The translations under genes and the position numbers were made by a program. From Vagococcus humatus (lineage in GTDB: Bacteria; Bacillota; Bacilli; Lactobacillales; Vagococcaceae), in assembly GCF_003950325.1 (NCBI RefSeq), contig NZ_PXZH01000005.1, positions 53,744-117,743 on the forward strand: a stretch of 64,000 nucleotides of DNA, read 5' to 3'. The notes below the pieces were generated by a model. It was not told the DNA's origin. It saw nothing but the letters and a program-made list of their open reading frames with translations, and did no database searches. The stretch's first letter is position 1. Each line of letters begins with the position of its first letter. This document shows positions 9,762 to 17,901 of the stretch, in pieces.

Positions 9762-9800
9762 CAAGTAGTAACCTGATAATAGGTTACTACTTGTTTTTTT
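9760..9800 (+). terminator. Strong Rho-independent terminator
   Basis: Perfect 15-base arms (9760-9774 and 9781-9795) around a 6-base loop are followed by a run of seven T. It ends the GH20-secreted protein transcript. Confidence 0.92.
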
Positions 9801-9886
9801 GAAACAGACTAGGTATTTTTATCAGACTATGTTTTCTTTTGTTTAGTCAATCTCTACTTTATAAAAACGGTTTCTTGTGCTATCTT

Positions 9887-9900
9887 AATGATATATCATT
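9887..9900. promoter_or_regulatory. Palindromic operator candidate upstream of GH92
   Basis: AATGATATATCATT is a perfect 14-base palindrome 43 bases upstream of the GH92 start. It shares the core TGATATATCA with the sites at 5844, 19127 and 29886. Confidence 0.65.
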
Positions 9901-9917
9901 AATAAAATAAAAAGAAT

Positions 9918-9929
9918 AAGATATATCTT
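9918..9929. promoter_or_regulatory. Second operator-like palindrome, AAGATATATCTT
   Basis: A perfect 12-base palindrome of related sequence lies 30 bases (about three helical turns) downstream of the first, directly before the ribosome binding site. A same-face pair would suit cooperative or looped repressor binding. Confidence 0.5.
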
Positions 9930-9942
9930 TAGGAGGTAATAG

Positions 9943-12138
9943 ATGATTAACTTAATCGATACACGACACGGAACTGCTAATCAGCATAGCTATTCAAATG
10001 GTAACTGTTTGCCTTATACAGGTGTTCCTTTTGGCATGAACTTTTTTGCTCCTCAAACAACCAATACTCACGGTAGTTGGTGGTTTCATCCAGAAGACCG
10101 AACTTTTCAGGGGTTTCGTTTAACTCACCAACCTAGTCCTTGGATGGGAGATTTTTCTTCACTGTTAATGCTACCAATCATAGGAACGCCAAATTCTAAT
10201 GAACTTTTCCATCTACAAAGCTCTTACCGACCTGAAGAGGCTATTTTTTCTCCTCACCATTTAAAAATTAAATCTTTAAGATATCAAATTACAAGTGAAC
10301 TAACTCCCTCTACTTATGGAGCTCATTTACTTATTCAATATCCTACTCTTAAAGACGCAGGTTTGGTTATAAAAGCTGACGGTCCTAGTAAGTGGCAATT
10401 ATCAGAAAACGAGAAAACCTTAACTGGTTATATCAGTAATGCTTCCGGTTGTGAAGATCCTGAATTAAAGATGTATGTAGCCTATCATTTTTCACAACCG
10501 GTTCATCACTGGCAAGACTTACACAATAACTTAGAACCTATTAAGGGTAACATTTGGCAAGGACAGGACCCTACTCTACATCTATCTTTTGATTTAGGTG
10601 AGCCTACCTTATCCATAATTATGGCTACTTCTTTTATCTCAGAACAACAAGTTCACTTAAATTTATCACGAGAATTACCCTTATCTTTTAAAGACACTTT
10701 AAATCAAGCAAAAGAAGCTTGGGAACATTATCTTAGTAAAATCACAGTGACAGACAAAGACGCCCAAAAAGTTCAACTATTTTATCAGATGATGTATCGC
10801 TGTTTTTTATTTCCTCAAAAATGGTATGAACTAGATCAACAAGAAAAACCAATTCACTATGACACTTTATCTCGGAAAATAACATCAGGTTTCTATTATA
10901 CTAACAATGGCTTTTGGGATACTTATAAAACAGTTTATCCTCTCTACTCTCTTATTGCACAAGAAGAATACGGAGAAATGTTAGAAGGCTTTTTAAATGC
11001 TTATCGTCATGCTGGTTACTTACCAAAATGGTTATCTCCAGACGAAAGAGGATTAATGCCTGGCACACTGATTGATGCAGTCATTGCAGATGCTGCCATG
11101 AAAGATATTCGGCTAGATTTAATGCCAGAGTTTTTAGAAGCTATGTTAAAAAGTGCTACTACCCAAAGTGAAAATGACCGATATGGACGACAAGGAACCC
11201 TAGATTATCTAACATATGGTTATGTTCCAAGTGATTATCATGAAAGTGTTAACCATACCCAAGACTATGCTTATAGTGACTTTTGTATTGCTCAAGTTGC
11301 CCAAATACTAGGAAAAACAGAGATAGCTAATAGTTACTGGCAGCAATCCTTAAATTACCGACAATTAGTTGATCCAACAACTGGTCTTATGCGGCCTAAA
11401 GATAGACAAGGGCAATGGATTGAACCTTTTAATCCTATTAGTTGGGGCAGACATTATGCAGAAGGTAGTAGCTATCAAAATAGTTACGCTGTTTTTCATG
11501 ACATGAACGGTTTAATTAACAGTCATGGTGGCGCTCAAAACTTTTTAAGTCATATAACAGAACTGTGTAACACAGAACCTCTTTTTGATGTCAGTGGTTA
11601 CGGATTTGAAATTCATGAAATGAGCGAAATGGCTGCCATTGACTTTGGACAAGTTGCTATTTCTAATCAACCAAGTTTCCATCTACCTTATTTATTTCAT
11701 TATGTTAAACAACCTTGGACTAGCCAACATCTGTTGAAAGAGTTAATGTCTCGGGCCTTTCATTTAGGTTTTGCTGGTTATCCAGGTGATGAAGATAATG
11801 GCAGTATGAGTGCTTGGTACTTATTTAATAGTCTAGGCTTTTATCCTGTTACACCAGGTAGCGGAGAATATACTTTAGGCATTCCCTTATTTGATGAAGT
11901 AACCATTCAGCTATCTTCTGGTAAAAGTTTACACATTCAAACTAATCACAATGCTCCTCAGTATCACTATGTTACTTCTTTACAAATTAATGACCAACCT
12001 TATACAGGTTTAGCTATTCCTCATCATCTCTTAATGGCCGGTGGAAATCTTACGTTTAATTTAGGCTTAGTTCCTCCGTGTAAGACGATTTCATCAGAGG
12101 ATTTACCCTATTCATTAACTTCAGAAACTATTTTTTAA
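9943..12138 (+). CDS. Alpha-1,2-mannosidase, GH92 (cytoplasmic)
   Basis: The 731-residue enzyme belongs to the Ca-dependent exo-mannosidase family that trims alpha-1,2-mannose from high-mannose N-glycans. Typical GH92 landmarks are the N-terminal NCLPYTGVPFGMN, THQPSPWMGDF, NNGFWDTYKTVYPLY, and the C-terminal GDEDNGSMSAWYLFNSLGFY with PVTPGSGEYTLGIPLFDEV. It lacks the signal peptide of Bacteroides relatives, so it acts on imported oligosaccharide. TAGGAGGT precedes the ATG. It appears to be monocistronic: two palindromic operator candidates lie upstream and a terminator lies at 12149-12188. Confidence 0.92.
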   Translation: MINLIDTRHGTANQHSYSNGNCLPYTGVPFGMNFFAPQTTNTHGSWWFHPEDRTFQGFRLTHQPSPWMGDFSSLLMLPIIGTPNSNELFHLQSSYRPEEAIFSPHHLKIKSLRYQITSELTPSTYGAHLLIQYPTLKDAGLVIKADGPSKWQLSENEKTLTGYISNASGCEDPELKMYVAYHFSQPVHHWQDLHNNLEPIKGNIWQGQDPTLHLSFDLGEPTLSIIMATSFISEQQVHLNLSRELPLSFKDTLNQAKEAWEHYLSKITVTDKDAQKVQLFYQMMYRCFLFPQKWYELDQQEKPIHYDTLSRKITSGFYYTNNGFWDTYKTVYPLYSLIAQEEYGEMLEGFLNAYRHAGYLPKWLSPDERGLMPGTLIDAVIADAAMKDIRLDLMPEFLEAMLKSATTQSENDRYGRQGTLDYLTYGYVPSDYHESVNHTQDYAYSDFCIAQVAQILGKTEIANSYWQQSLNYRQLVDPTTGLMRPKDRQGQWIEPFNPISWGRHYAEGSSYQNSYAVFHDMNGLINSHGGAQNFLSHITELCNTEPLFDVSGYGFEIHEMSEMAAIDFGQVAISNQPSFHLPYLFHYVKQPWTSQHLLKELMSRAFHLGFAGYPGDEDNGSMSAWYLFNSLGFYPVTPGSGEYTLGIPLFDEVTIQLSSGKSLHIQTNHNAPQYHYVTSLQINDQPYTGLAIPHHLLMAGGNLTFNLGLVPPCKTISSEDLPYSLTSETIF

Positions 12139-12148
12139 TTCATAAGCC

Positions 12149-12188
12149 AACAGCTTAAATTCGACTATCGAATTTAAGCTGTTCATTT
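12149..12188 (+). terminator. Rho-independent terminator after GH92
   Basis: A 15-base inverted repeat (arms 12149-12163 and 12169-12183, loop ACTAT) is followed by a T-rich stretch. Confidence 0.88.
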
Positions 12189-12204
12189 TTATATTCATCA
12201 GTAT

Positions 12205-12232
12205 TTGTCAAAGTTTTAAAATACACTATTGT
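12205..12232 (+). promoter_or_regulatory. Candidate promoter of the lipoyl operon
   Basis: TTGTCA (12205-12210) and TATTGT (12227-12232) are separated by 16 bases in the gap between the GH92 terminator and the lipoyl-domain gene. No TGATATATCA operator is present here, so the lip operon looks separately controlled. Confidence 0.4.
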
Positions 12233-12357
12233 TTTTTAATAACCAATTTAAAGCAAAAAACAGTTTTTTTCACAGACTTTTTCCTTCTACTCTTTTTCTT
12301 TAAATAGCCATCCGTTAAGATAAATTTAGATTTGATTTTGAAGGGAGAAGACTAACG

Positions 12358-12603
12358 ATGCTTTATGATGTGACGTTTCCAAAATTAACAGCTAAAACGG
12401 AAAAAGGAATGCTTGTTTCTTGGTTAAAAAATGTAGGGGATTTCATTGAAAAAGATGAAGTGTTATACGAAGTTGAAACAGACAAAGCTGTACATGAAAT
12501 TGAATGTCCTTATTCTGGTATTGTCACTAAACATTATCAACCAGAAGGAACTGTTTTATACTTAAATGATTTAGTCGCTCAAATAGAGGAGGCTAGCTTA
12601 TGA
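12358..12603 (+). CDS. Free-standing lipoyl-domain carrier protein
   Basis: This is an 81-residue protein made of one biotinyl/lipoyl hammerhead domain and nothing else. The modifiable lysine is Lys43 in the VETDKAV turn, with the conserved Gly of GDFIEKDE and PYSG of the second half. It resembles the N-terminal domain of an E2 acyltransferase more than GcvH (shorter, and with an ETDKA turn). A GAAGGGAGA site precedes the ATG. Its stop overlaps the lipA start by 4 bases (ATGA), so the two are translationally coupled. It is probably a lipoyl or octanoyl carrier on which LipA acts. A biotin carrier is less likely given the TDKA motif and the neighbours. Confidence 0.85.
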   Translation: MLYDVTFPKLTAKTEKGMLVSWLKNVGDFIEKDEVLYEVETDKAVHEIECPYSGIVTKHYQPEGTVLYLNDLVAQIEEASL

Positions 12604-13454
12604 CTCAAATAAAACCACGAATTCGCTTTAACCAACAAAAAGTAACACAAATGAATCAAATTATGTCTCAACTAGCTTTAAATACGGTCTGTAGCGAAGC
12701 TTCTTGCCCTAATTTAGGTGAATGCTATACTAACGGAACAGCTACCTTTATGATCCTCGGTAAACATTGCTCAAGAAATTGTCGTTTTTGTGACGTAACG
12801 TTTGGTCATATGGAGGCAGTCGACCCTTTAGAACCTATTCACTTGGCTAAAGCTAGTCAACAACTCGAACTAGGCCACGTTGTTATTACTAGTGTGGCTA
12901 GAGATGACTTGGCAGATGGTGGCGCTAGTCAATTTGCCAAAACGATTGCCGCATTAAAAGAACAAAGTCCTGACACTAAAATTGAAGTGTTAATTCCAGA
13001 CTTTTTAGGAAATCCTGATAGTCTAGATCAGATTATTCAAGCAAAACCTGACATTATTAATCATAATATTGAAACAGTGGCTCGTTTATCTAAACAAGTC
13101 AGACACCGAGCAACCTATGAACGCTCACTTTCGGTGCTTCATTACATTCATACCCAAGCTCCAAACATCTATACTAAAACAGGTATTATGCTTGGTTTAG
13201 GTGAAACAAAAGAAGAAGTAGAACAAGCTATGACTGATGCTTTAGCTGTAGGGGTAGATTTTTTTACAATCGGTCAATATTTACAACCATCTAGTCGGCA
13301 CTATCCTTTAAAAGAGTATGTACCAGCTGACACTTTTAAAGACTACTACCGGTTAGGCATGGCAAAAGGATTTAAATTTGTTGCCAGTTCACCGACAGTT
13401 AGAAGTTCTTACCGAGCTAAGGAAGCTTTAACATTAGGTGGGCATTCAATATGA
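12600..13454 (+). CDS. lipA: Lipoyl synthase (radical SAM)
   Basis: LipA inserts two sulfur atoms at C6 and C8 of a protein-bound octanoyl group. All expected ligands are present. The auxiliary cluster has CX4CX5C (Cys31, Cys36, Cys42) and the C-terminal RSSY (268-271). The radical-SAM cluster has CX3CX2C (Cys57, Cys61, Cys64). At 284 residues it is of normal length. It overlaps the carrier gene upstream and the ligase gene downstream by 4 bases each. No octanoyltransferase (LipB/LipM) is encoded in the window. Confidence 0.95.
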   Translation: MTQIKPRIRFNQQKVTQMNQIMSQLALNTVCSEASCPNLGECYTNGTATFMILGKHCSRNCRFCDVTFGHMEAVDPLEPIHLAKASQQLELGHVVITSVARDDLADGGASQFAKTIAALKEQSPDTKIEVLIPDFLGNPDSLDQIIQAKPDIINHNIETVARLSKQVRHRATYERSLSVLHYIHTQAPNIYTKTGIMLGLGETKEEVEQAMTDALAVGVDFFTIGQYLQPSSRHYPLKEYVPADTFKDYYRLGMAKGFKFVASSPTVRSSYRAKEALTLGGHSI

Positions 13455-14440
13455 TTTATATAGAAACCCAGTCAACTTCCCCAACTTTTAACTTAGCCGT
13501 AGAGGAATATCTATGCCAAACTCAAACACTAACAGAACCTGTTTTTTTATTTTGGCAAACTGAACCAACCGTTATGCTTGGTAGATATCAAAACATTTAT
13601 CAAGAAGTGGACTTGCCTCTCCTTCAGAAAGATCAAATCCAACTAGTTAGACGAACAACTGGTGGTGGCTGTATTTATACGGATCTTGGAGGGTTTCAAT
13701 TTAGTTTTATTATTCCTAAAAACAGCCAAGAAATTGATTTTTCTGACTATCTTAAACCAATTATTAACGTGTTAAACAGCTTTCACCTAGCTGTTACCTG
13801 TGATACTCGAAATGATTTATTACTACACAACAAAAAAATCTCTGGAAATGCTCAGGCTAGTCGGCATGGTTATACGTTACATCATGGAAGTTTATTGTTT
13901 CAAACCGACCTAGATAGTATGACTCGCTACCTTAAAGCCCCTAAATACACTATGGCTCAGGCAGGCATTCAATCAGTAAAATCGAGAGTAGCCAACCTAA
14001 CAGATTACTTAACTGAATCTTACTCAGCAAAGGAATTTAAAGAGTTATTTTTACACTATCTAATGGCTAGCCACCCTATTCAATCTTATACATTAAAACC
14101 TGAAGAAGTCACCCATATCCAGCTAATTCAGCATCAATTATTTGAAAACCCTGATTGGCTAATAGGGAAAAACCCACCAGTTTCCTTAACTCAATCTACC
14201 AAACTTAAAGGTGGTCACTTAACTATTGCAGCTGATATAAAGGCTGGACTAATCCAACACATCCAGTTTACTGGAGACTTTTTTACAACTGGTCATATAG
14301 AACAACTGGAAGAAAGTTTAGAAAATTGTCCCTTTACCTACGAAGCAGTTAAATCTAAGTTACTTACTTCTGACACAGCTATTTATCAAATTACTACAGA
14401 AGACATTTTACAGTTGCTTTTTCCAACTTCTTCCACTTAA
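13451..14440 (+). CDS. lplA: Lipoate-protein ligase, LplJ/LplA type
   Basis: The ATP-dependent ligase attaches lipoate (and often octanoate) to lipoyl lysines through an acyl-AMP. Visible motifs are RRTTGGG (67-73), the KKISGNAQ block with the catalytic-site Lys129, and the HGSLLF strand. The 329-residue length includes the C-terminal accessory domain found in true ligases and closely follows Bacillus LplJ. LipM and LipL transferases lack this domain. It could load octanoate or lipoate on the small carrier or on the E2 at 55498. It ends the operon at a bidirectional terminator. Confidence 0.9.
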   Translation: MIYIETQSTSPTFNLAVEEYLCQTQTLTEPVFLFWQTEPTVMLGRYQNIYQEVDLPLLQKDQIQLVRRTTGGGCIYTDLGGFQFSFIIPKNSQEIDFSDYLKPIINVLNSFHLAVTCDTRNDLLLHNKKISGNAQASRHGYTLHHGSLLFQTDLDSMTRYLKAPKYTMAQAGIQSVKSRVANLTDYLTESYSAKEFKELFLHYLMASHPIQSYTLKPEEVTHIQLIQHQLFENPDWLIGKNPPVSLTQSTKLKGGHLTIAADIKAGLIQHIQFTGDFFTTGHIEQLEESLENCPFTYEAVKSKLLTSDTAIYQITTEDILQLLFPTSST

Positions 14441-14443
14441 AAA

Positions 14444-14490
14444 AACTGCCTCTCTTATTTGATAACATCATAAGAGAGGCAGTTCTATTT
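14444..14490. terminator. Bidirectional terminator between the lip operon and the kinase gene
   Basis: Perfect 14-base arms (14444-14457 and 14471-14484) are flanked by A-rich sequence on the left and T-rich sequence on the right, so it can serve both convergent transcripts. Confidence 0.88.
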
Positions 14491-16176
14491 TTAGGTAAGA
14501 ATAGGTAAATATAAAGTAATTAACACTCCACCACTAGAACTTGTGGTTAATGTAAAGCGGTAAGTTTCACCAAAATAGCCTTTCAAGCGTTCATTTACAT
14601 TTTGTACCCCAATAGATTTATGTAAAATAGCCGGCTCTTCTAATTTGGTTAATAATTTTTCTTTCTCTAAAGAAGACATTCCCCGACCGTTATCTTCAAT
14701 CATAATTTTAGCAAAGGATCCTTCTTTTACTGCAACAACTCGCAACGCATTATCCACCCGGCTATAATCAATCCCGTGAACAAAATAATTTTCTACTAAA
14801 GGTTGTAACGTAAATTTAGGTAATTCTAACTCCCTTAATTCTTCATCTAATGAAAAAGAATAGGCAATTCTGTGAGGATAGCGCATTTGATATAAATATA
14901 CATATTTTTCACAGAAAAGTAATTCTTGTTCCAATGTGGTCGTTTTTTCTTGGGAAATATTATTCCGTAATAAACTAGCAAAAGCATAGACCACATCTGC
15001 TAGTTCCTCTGCTTCAATATTGACTGCATACATGCGAATATACTCTAATGTATTATATAGAAAATGAGGATTAATCTGAGCTTGCAGAGCTTTCATATGT
15101 GCATCTTTTTGTTCAATCTCTAATTGATAAATATCTTGAATATATTGATTAATCCGGTCAATCATATGGTTGATATTTGCCGCTATCTCTGCTAATTCTC
15201 CTTCTTGATTGTCTACTGAAATCCGCTGAATTTTATCATCCTTAGCCACTTGATGTAATTCATTATTAATATGAGTGACTTCGGCAACATAATCTTTAAA
15301 GGTTAATCTAAGGGTCACAATTAAAATGACATCTAACACTAAACTAATAAATAGAATAAGCCACAACCGACTAAGTTCTTGTTTAATCACTGCCACAGTA
15401 GAAATTTTAGCTACGACATCTATTCCCGAGGCAGTACTATATTGATAGTACCTATCCTGTTTATCCACAAGTTCACTCAACTTACTAATCCGGTCAACAA
15501 AAGGTTGGGGGGTGGGGGAATACTGAAAAGCCACATCATTAGTATTTTTAATCGCAAAAACTTCTACTGCTGGATACCGCTCACAAATATTAGCTAACTC
15601 TTTGATTAATGCGGTTTTCTCAATATCTAAAGACACAATCCCTACCGTTTCTAGATTATCTGGATTAATTAAAGGTCTAGCTAGTTGGATATATTGATCT
15701 TTTTGCGTCAATTTATCTCTTTTTTGTCCTTCTTTTAATTTTTGAGTACTATAAAAAGCCTGTTTTTCCTCAGTAAAGGAAATCCCTAAACCAGCAATAT
15801 CTGGATAAACGAAAAAAAACTCGGTGGAAAAATTAGGTAAATAGAAAAAATTATCTTGGGTTTCTGCTTGATAGCCATGTAAAGAGTAAGCAAGATAATC
15901 TGCTTGATTTAGTTGAAAATATTTAGATAGGTTCTGAATTTTTTTAGGAGAATCCGTTAAGTCTTTAGCTACTCGTAGTAAAATTTGATCTTTTTCATTT
16001 AAAAACTGAGTCGTTTGATAAGAAGCTCGCTCAATCACATTATTTGCCTCGTTATAACTATTATAAATGTTTACCCCACTGACGATTAACGCAAACACAC
16101 TAATAATCCCTATCATAATAGATGAGTAAAGCCGCATTAAATTTAACATGGTCTGTTTATTTTTTCGTTTAAACAT
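14491..16176 (-). CDS. Sensor histidine kinase, YesM/LytS-like
   Basis: The 561-residue membrane kinase has helices at about 12-35 and 268-290, an extracellular sensor of about 230 residues, then a HAMP linker. The HisKA_7TM/YesM-type phosphoacceptor block is QINPHFLYNTLEYIRM (His about 369), with LPKFTLQPLVENYFVHG as the N-box region and a DNGRGM G-box near 495. It matches the kinases that pair with YesN-type AraC response regulators. The nearest partner is the regulator at 24129-25541, 8 kb away rather than adjacent. Pneumococcus has an analogous system controlling N-glycan genes (recalled from the literature). Confidence 0.9.
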   Translation of the reverse strand: MFKRKNKQTMLNLMRLYSSIMIGIISVFALIVSGVNIYNSYNEANNVIERASYQTTQFLNEKDQILLRVAKDLTDSPKKIQNLSKYFQLNQADYLAYSLHGYQAETQDNFFYLPNFSTEFFFVYPDIAGLGISFTEEKQAFYSTQKLKEGQKRDKLTQKDQYIQLARPLINPDNLETVGIVSLDIEKTALIKELANICERYPAVEVFAIKNTNDVAFQYSPTPQPFVDRISKLSELVDKQDRYYQYSTASGIDVVAKISTVAVIKQELSRLWLILFISLVLDVILIVTLRLTFKDYVAEVTHINNELHQVAKDDKIQRISVDNQEGELAEIAANINHMIDRINQYIQDIYQLEIEQKDAHMKALQAQINPHFLYNTLEYIRMYAVNIEAEELADVVYAFASLLRNNISQEKTTTLEQELLFCEKYVYLYQMRYPHRIAYSFSLDEELRELELPKFTLQPLVENYFVHGIDYSRVDNALRVVAVKEGSFAKIMIEDNGRGMSSLEKEKLLTKLEEPAILHKSIGVQNVNERLKGYFGETYRFTLTTSSSGGVLITLYLPILT

Positions 16177-16222
16177 CTTTTTCCTCCTTTCCCACTACTT
16201 CTTTTCTTTTAGTTTAGCATAA

Positions 16223-16250
16223 AACCCGAATACCTTGAGATATTCGGGTT
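16223..16250 (-). terminator. Terminator after the GH84 gene
   Basis: The inverted repeat (AACCCGAATA and TATTCGGGTT arms) lies immediately after the GH84 stop on the minus strand, with a short T-run beyond. It separates the gntR-GH84 unit from the kinase gene. Confidence 0.78.
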
Positions 16251-16258
16251 TTACTACC

Positions 16259-17899
16259 TTAGTGTTTCTCTAAATAATTCATAGGAATATTAGTTCCAAT
16301 TCTATGTGGATAAGTCAGTAATTGCTCTTTTTCTTTGGCAATCTTTTGGCAGTCTTCTGTTAAGATGGTTTGCCAAAACTGCCAGTCTTTTTCACATCTT
16401 GCTAACCAAGGCGCTATTTTTTCCTGAAAAGCAGGCTGGTCGATTTCTTTTAACTGTCTACTTGCTTTTAGCAACTGCTCTAAATAAGCTGTTAACTTTT
16501 CAGTATCCTTCAAGCGAATGCCTTCTTTAATGTCAAAAGGAATTGGCTCCTGTGTATATTTATTTTGATTGTGCCAAGCAAATATTTTAAGTGCCTCCGC
16601 TAATTCAGTGGAACCCGTGTAATGTTCTAAGGTTTCTTGCCAAGCATGAACCACTTTATAGGCCTGGGTATCCCATAAATAACGACTCATATTATCCACA
16701 GTTAACTTAGATATTTCCCACTGAGCCATTGGGTTTGAAACAATCCCTTGCACATTAAATGATGCTTGATTTAAATAAGGTGACCGATTTTCATATGGGC
16801 TCATAAAAAGTAACTCATAATCTTTTTGATAGTCATTAACAGGAACATTATCCCAGATAATCATAGGACGTTGATAAATACTAGCCATTAACTCAATATC
16901 TTTGGTTCTAATATGTGATGCTAGTGTACTTGGTCCTGTCCAAAATAATGGAATATGACTAGGAAGTTCTTCGTTTAATTGTTCTAAATAAAGGGAATCA
17001 TGGGAATTATCATATTCTGTTGGACAAGCCACTAGTTGATAATCATGTAGTACTTGGCTTAAATACTGATCAACTTGAGAAATAATAAAAGCATGAGCAC
17101 TAGCTGATGAAGAAAATCTTTTCTTCGCTTCTCCTTTTAGAATATAGTCAATGTCGTCTAATAATAAACCAAAGTGCCGAATGCCTAAATTAATCAGTTG
17201 ATCTAATTTATCTGTTAACACTTTCATCTCTTCAGGTTGCGTATAAGCTATATCATTTCCTGGACTAATCATGTACCAAAAATCAACTTGTTCTTCCTCA
17301 GCTACAACTAACAGTTCTTTAAACTTGTCTAACTCTTGTTCTGGATAAGGTTTGCGCCATAATTTACGTTGGTATTCATCATCTTTAGGCGCATACATAT
17401 ACGTATTTAACCGATGTTCTCCTAAAAAATGTAGACAATCTAAACGATCTTCATGAGTCCAAGGAATACCATAAAATCCTTCAATTACTCCTCTTAGTTG
17501 GAAAGAAGGCGTATGGTAAATAGATATCAGTGGACAATTTATCCCTGTTTCACTCACTTGCCATAACTTGAAAAATGCTTCTTTGGCATAACGAAAGCCG
17601 CGCATGTTTTTAGTTTTCACCGTAATAGCTTTATCAGTTACTTCTAAACTAAAGCCATCTGGTTTTAAATTGCGGTCAAATTCATGAGAAAAAACAATAT
17701 CTGCTGGCTGGCTTTCTTCCCCTGTCACCCATTTAATAAAACTTGGACTCTCTTTTTCAATCACTTGATTAGCTTGTTCAAATCGGTAAAATTTTCCTCT
17801 AAACTGAATAGCGATAATCTTATTAGGAAAAGTAAGATACTCTCCTCTAGTGTAAACCTCTGAATAGTCTGAAAAAAGTTGAGATAAATCTGTTGTCAT
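16259..17899 (-). CDS. Beta-N-acetylglucosaminidase, GH84 (cytoplasmic)
   Basis: The 546-residue protein carries the GH84 signature RGVIEGFYGIPW, followed by LNTYMYAPKDDEYQRKLWR, with the catalytic Asp-Asp pair in LLLDDID near residue 247. An N-terminal GH20b-like alpha/beta domain precedes it. GH84 enzymes remove beta-GlcNAc from O-GlcNAc proteins or glycans by substrate-assisted catalysis. Bacterial members are often large and secreted. This one has no signal peptide and no binding modules, pointing to intracellular glycan trimming. The gene starts 2 bases after the GntR regulator stop, so it is in the regulator's own operon. Confidence 0.88.
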   Translation of the reverse strand: MTTDLSQLFSDYSEVYTRGEYLTFPNKIIAIQFRGKFYRFEQANQVIEKESPSFIKWVTGEESQPADIVFSHEFDRNLKPDGFSLEVTDKAITVKTKNMRGFRYAKEAFFKLWQVSETGINCPLISIYHTPSFQLRGVIEGFYGIPWTHEDRLDCLHFLGEHRLNTYMYAPKDDEYQRKLWRKPYPEQELDKFKELLVVAEEEQVDFWYMISPGNDIAYTQPEEMKVLTDKLDQLINLGIRHFGLLLDDIDYILKGEAKKRFSSSASAHAFIISQVDQYLSQVLHDYQLVACPTEYDNSHDSLYLEQLNEELPSHIPLFWTGPSTLASHIRTKDIELMASIYQRPMIIWDNVPVNDYQKDYELLFMSPYENRSPYLNQASFNVQGIVSNPMAQWEISKLTVDNMSRYLWDTQAYKVVHAWQETLEHYTGSTELAEALKIFAWHNQNKYTQEPIPFDIKEGIRLKDTEKLTAYLEQLLKASRQLKEIDQPAFQEKIAPWLARCEKDWQFWQTILTEDCQKIAKEKEQLLTYPHRIGTNIPMNYLEKH

Positions 17900-17901
17900 A
17901 G

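Noticed and set aside
12358..12603. Biotin carrier protein
   Set aside because: The modification turn is ETDKA rather than the EAMKM of biotin carriers, and LipA and lipoate ligase follow.
12358..14440. SirTM/macrodomain lipoylation-dependent ADP-ribosylation operon
   Set aside because: No sirtuin or macrodomain gene is adjacent, the carrier is E2-like rather than GcvH-L, and LipA is present instead.
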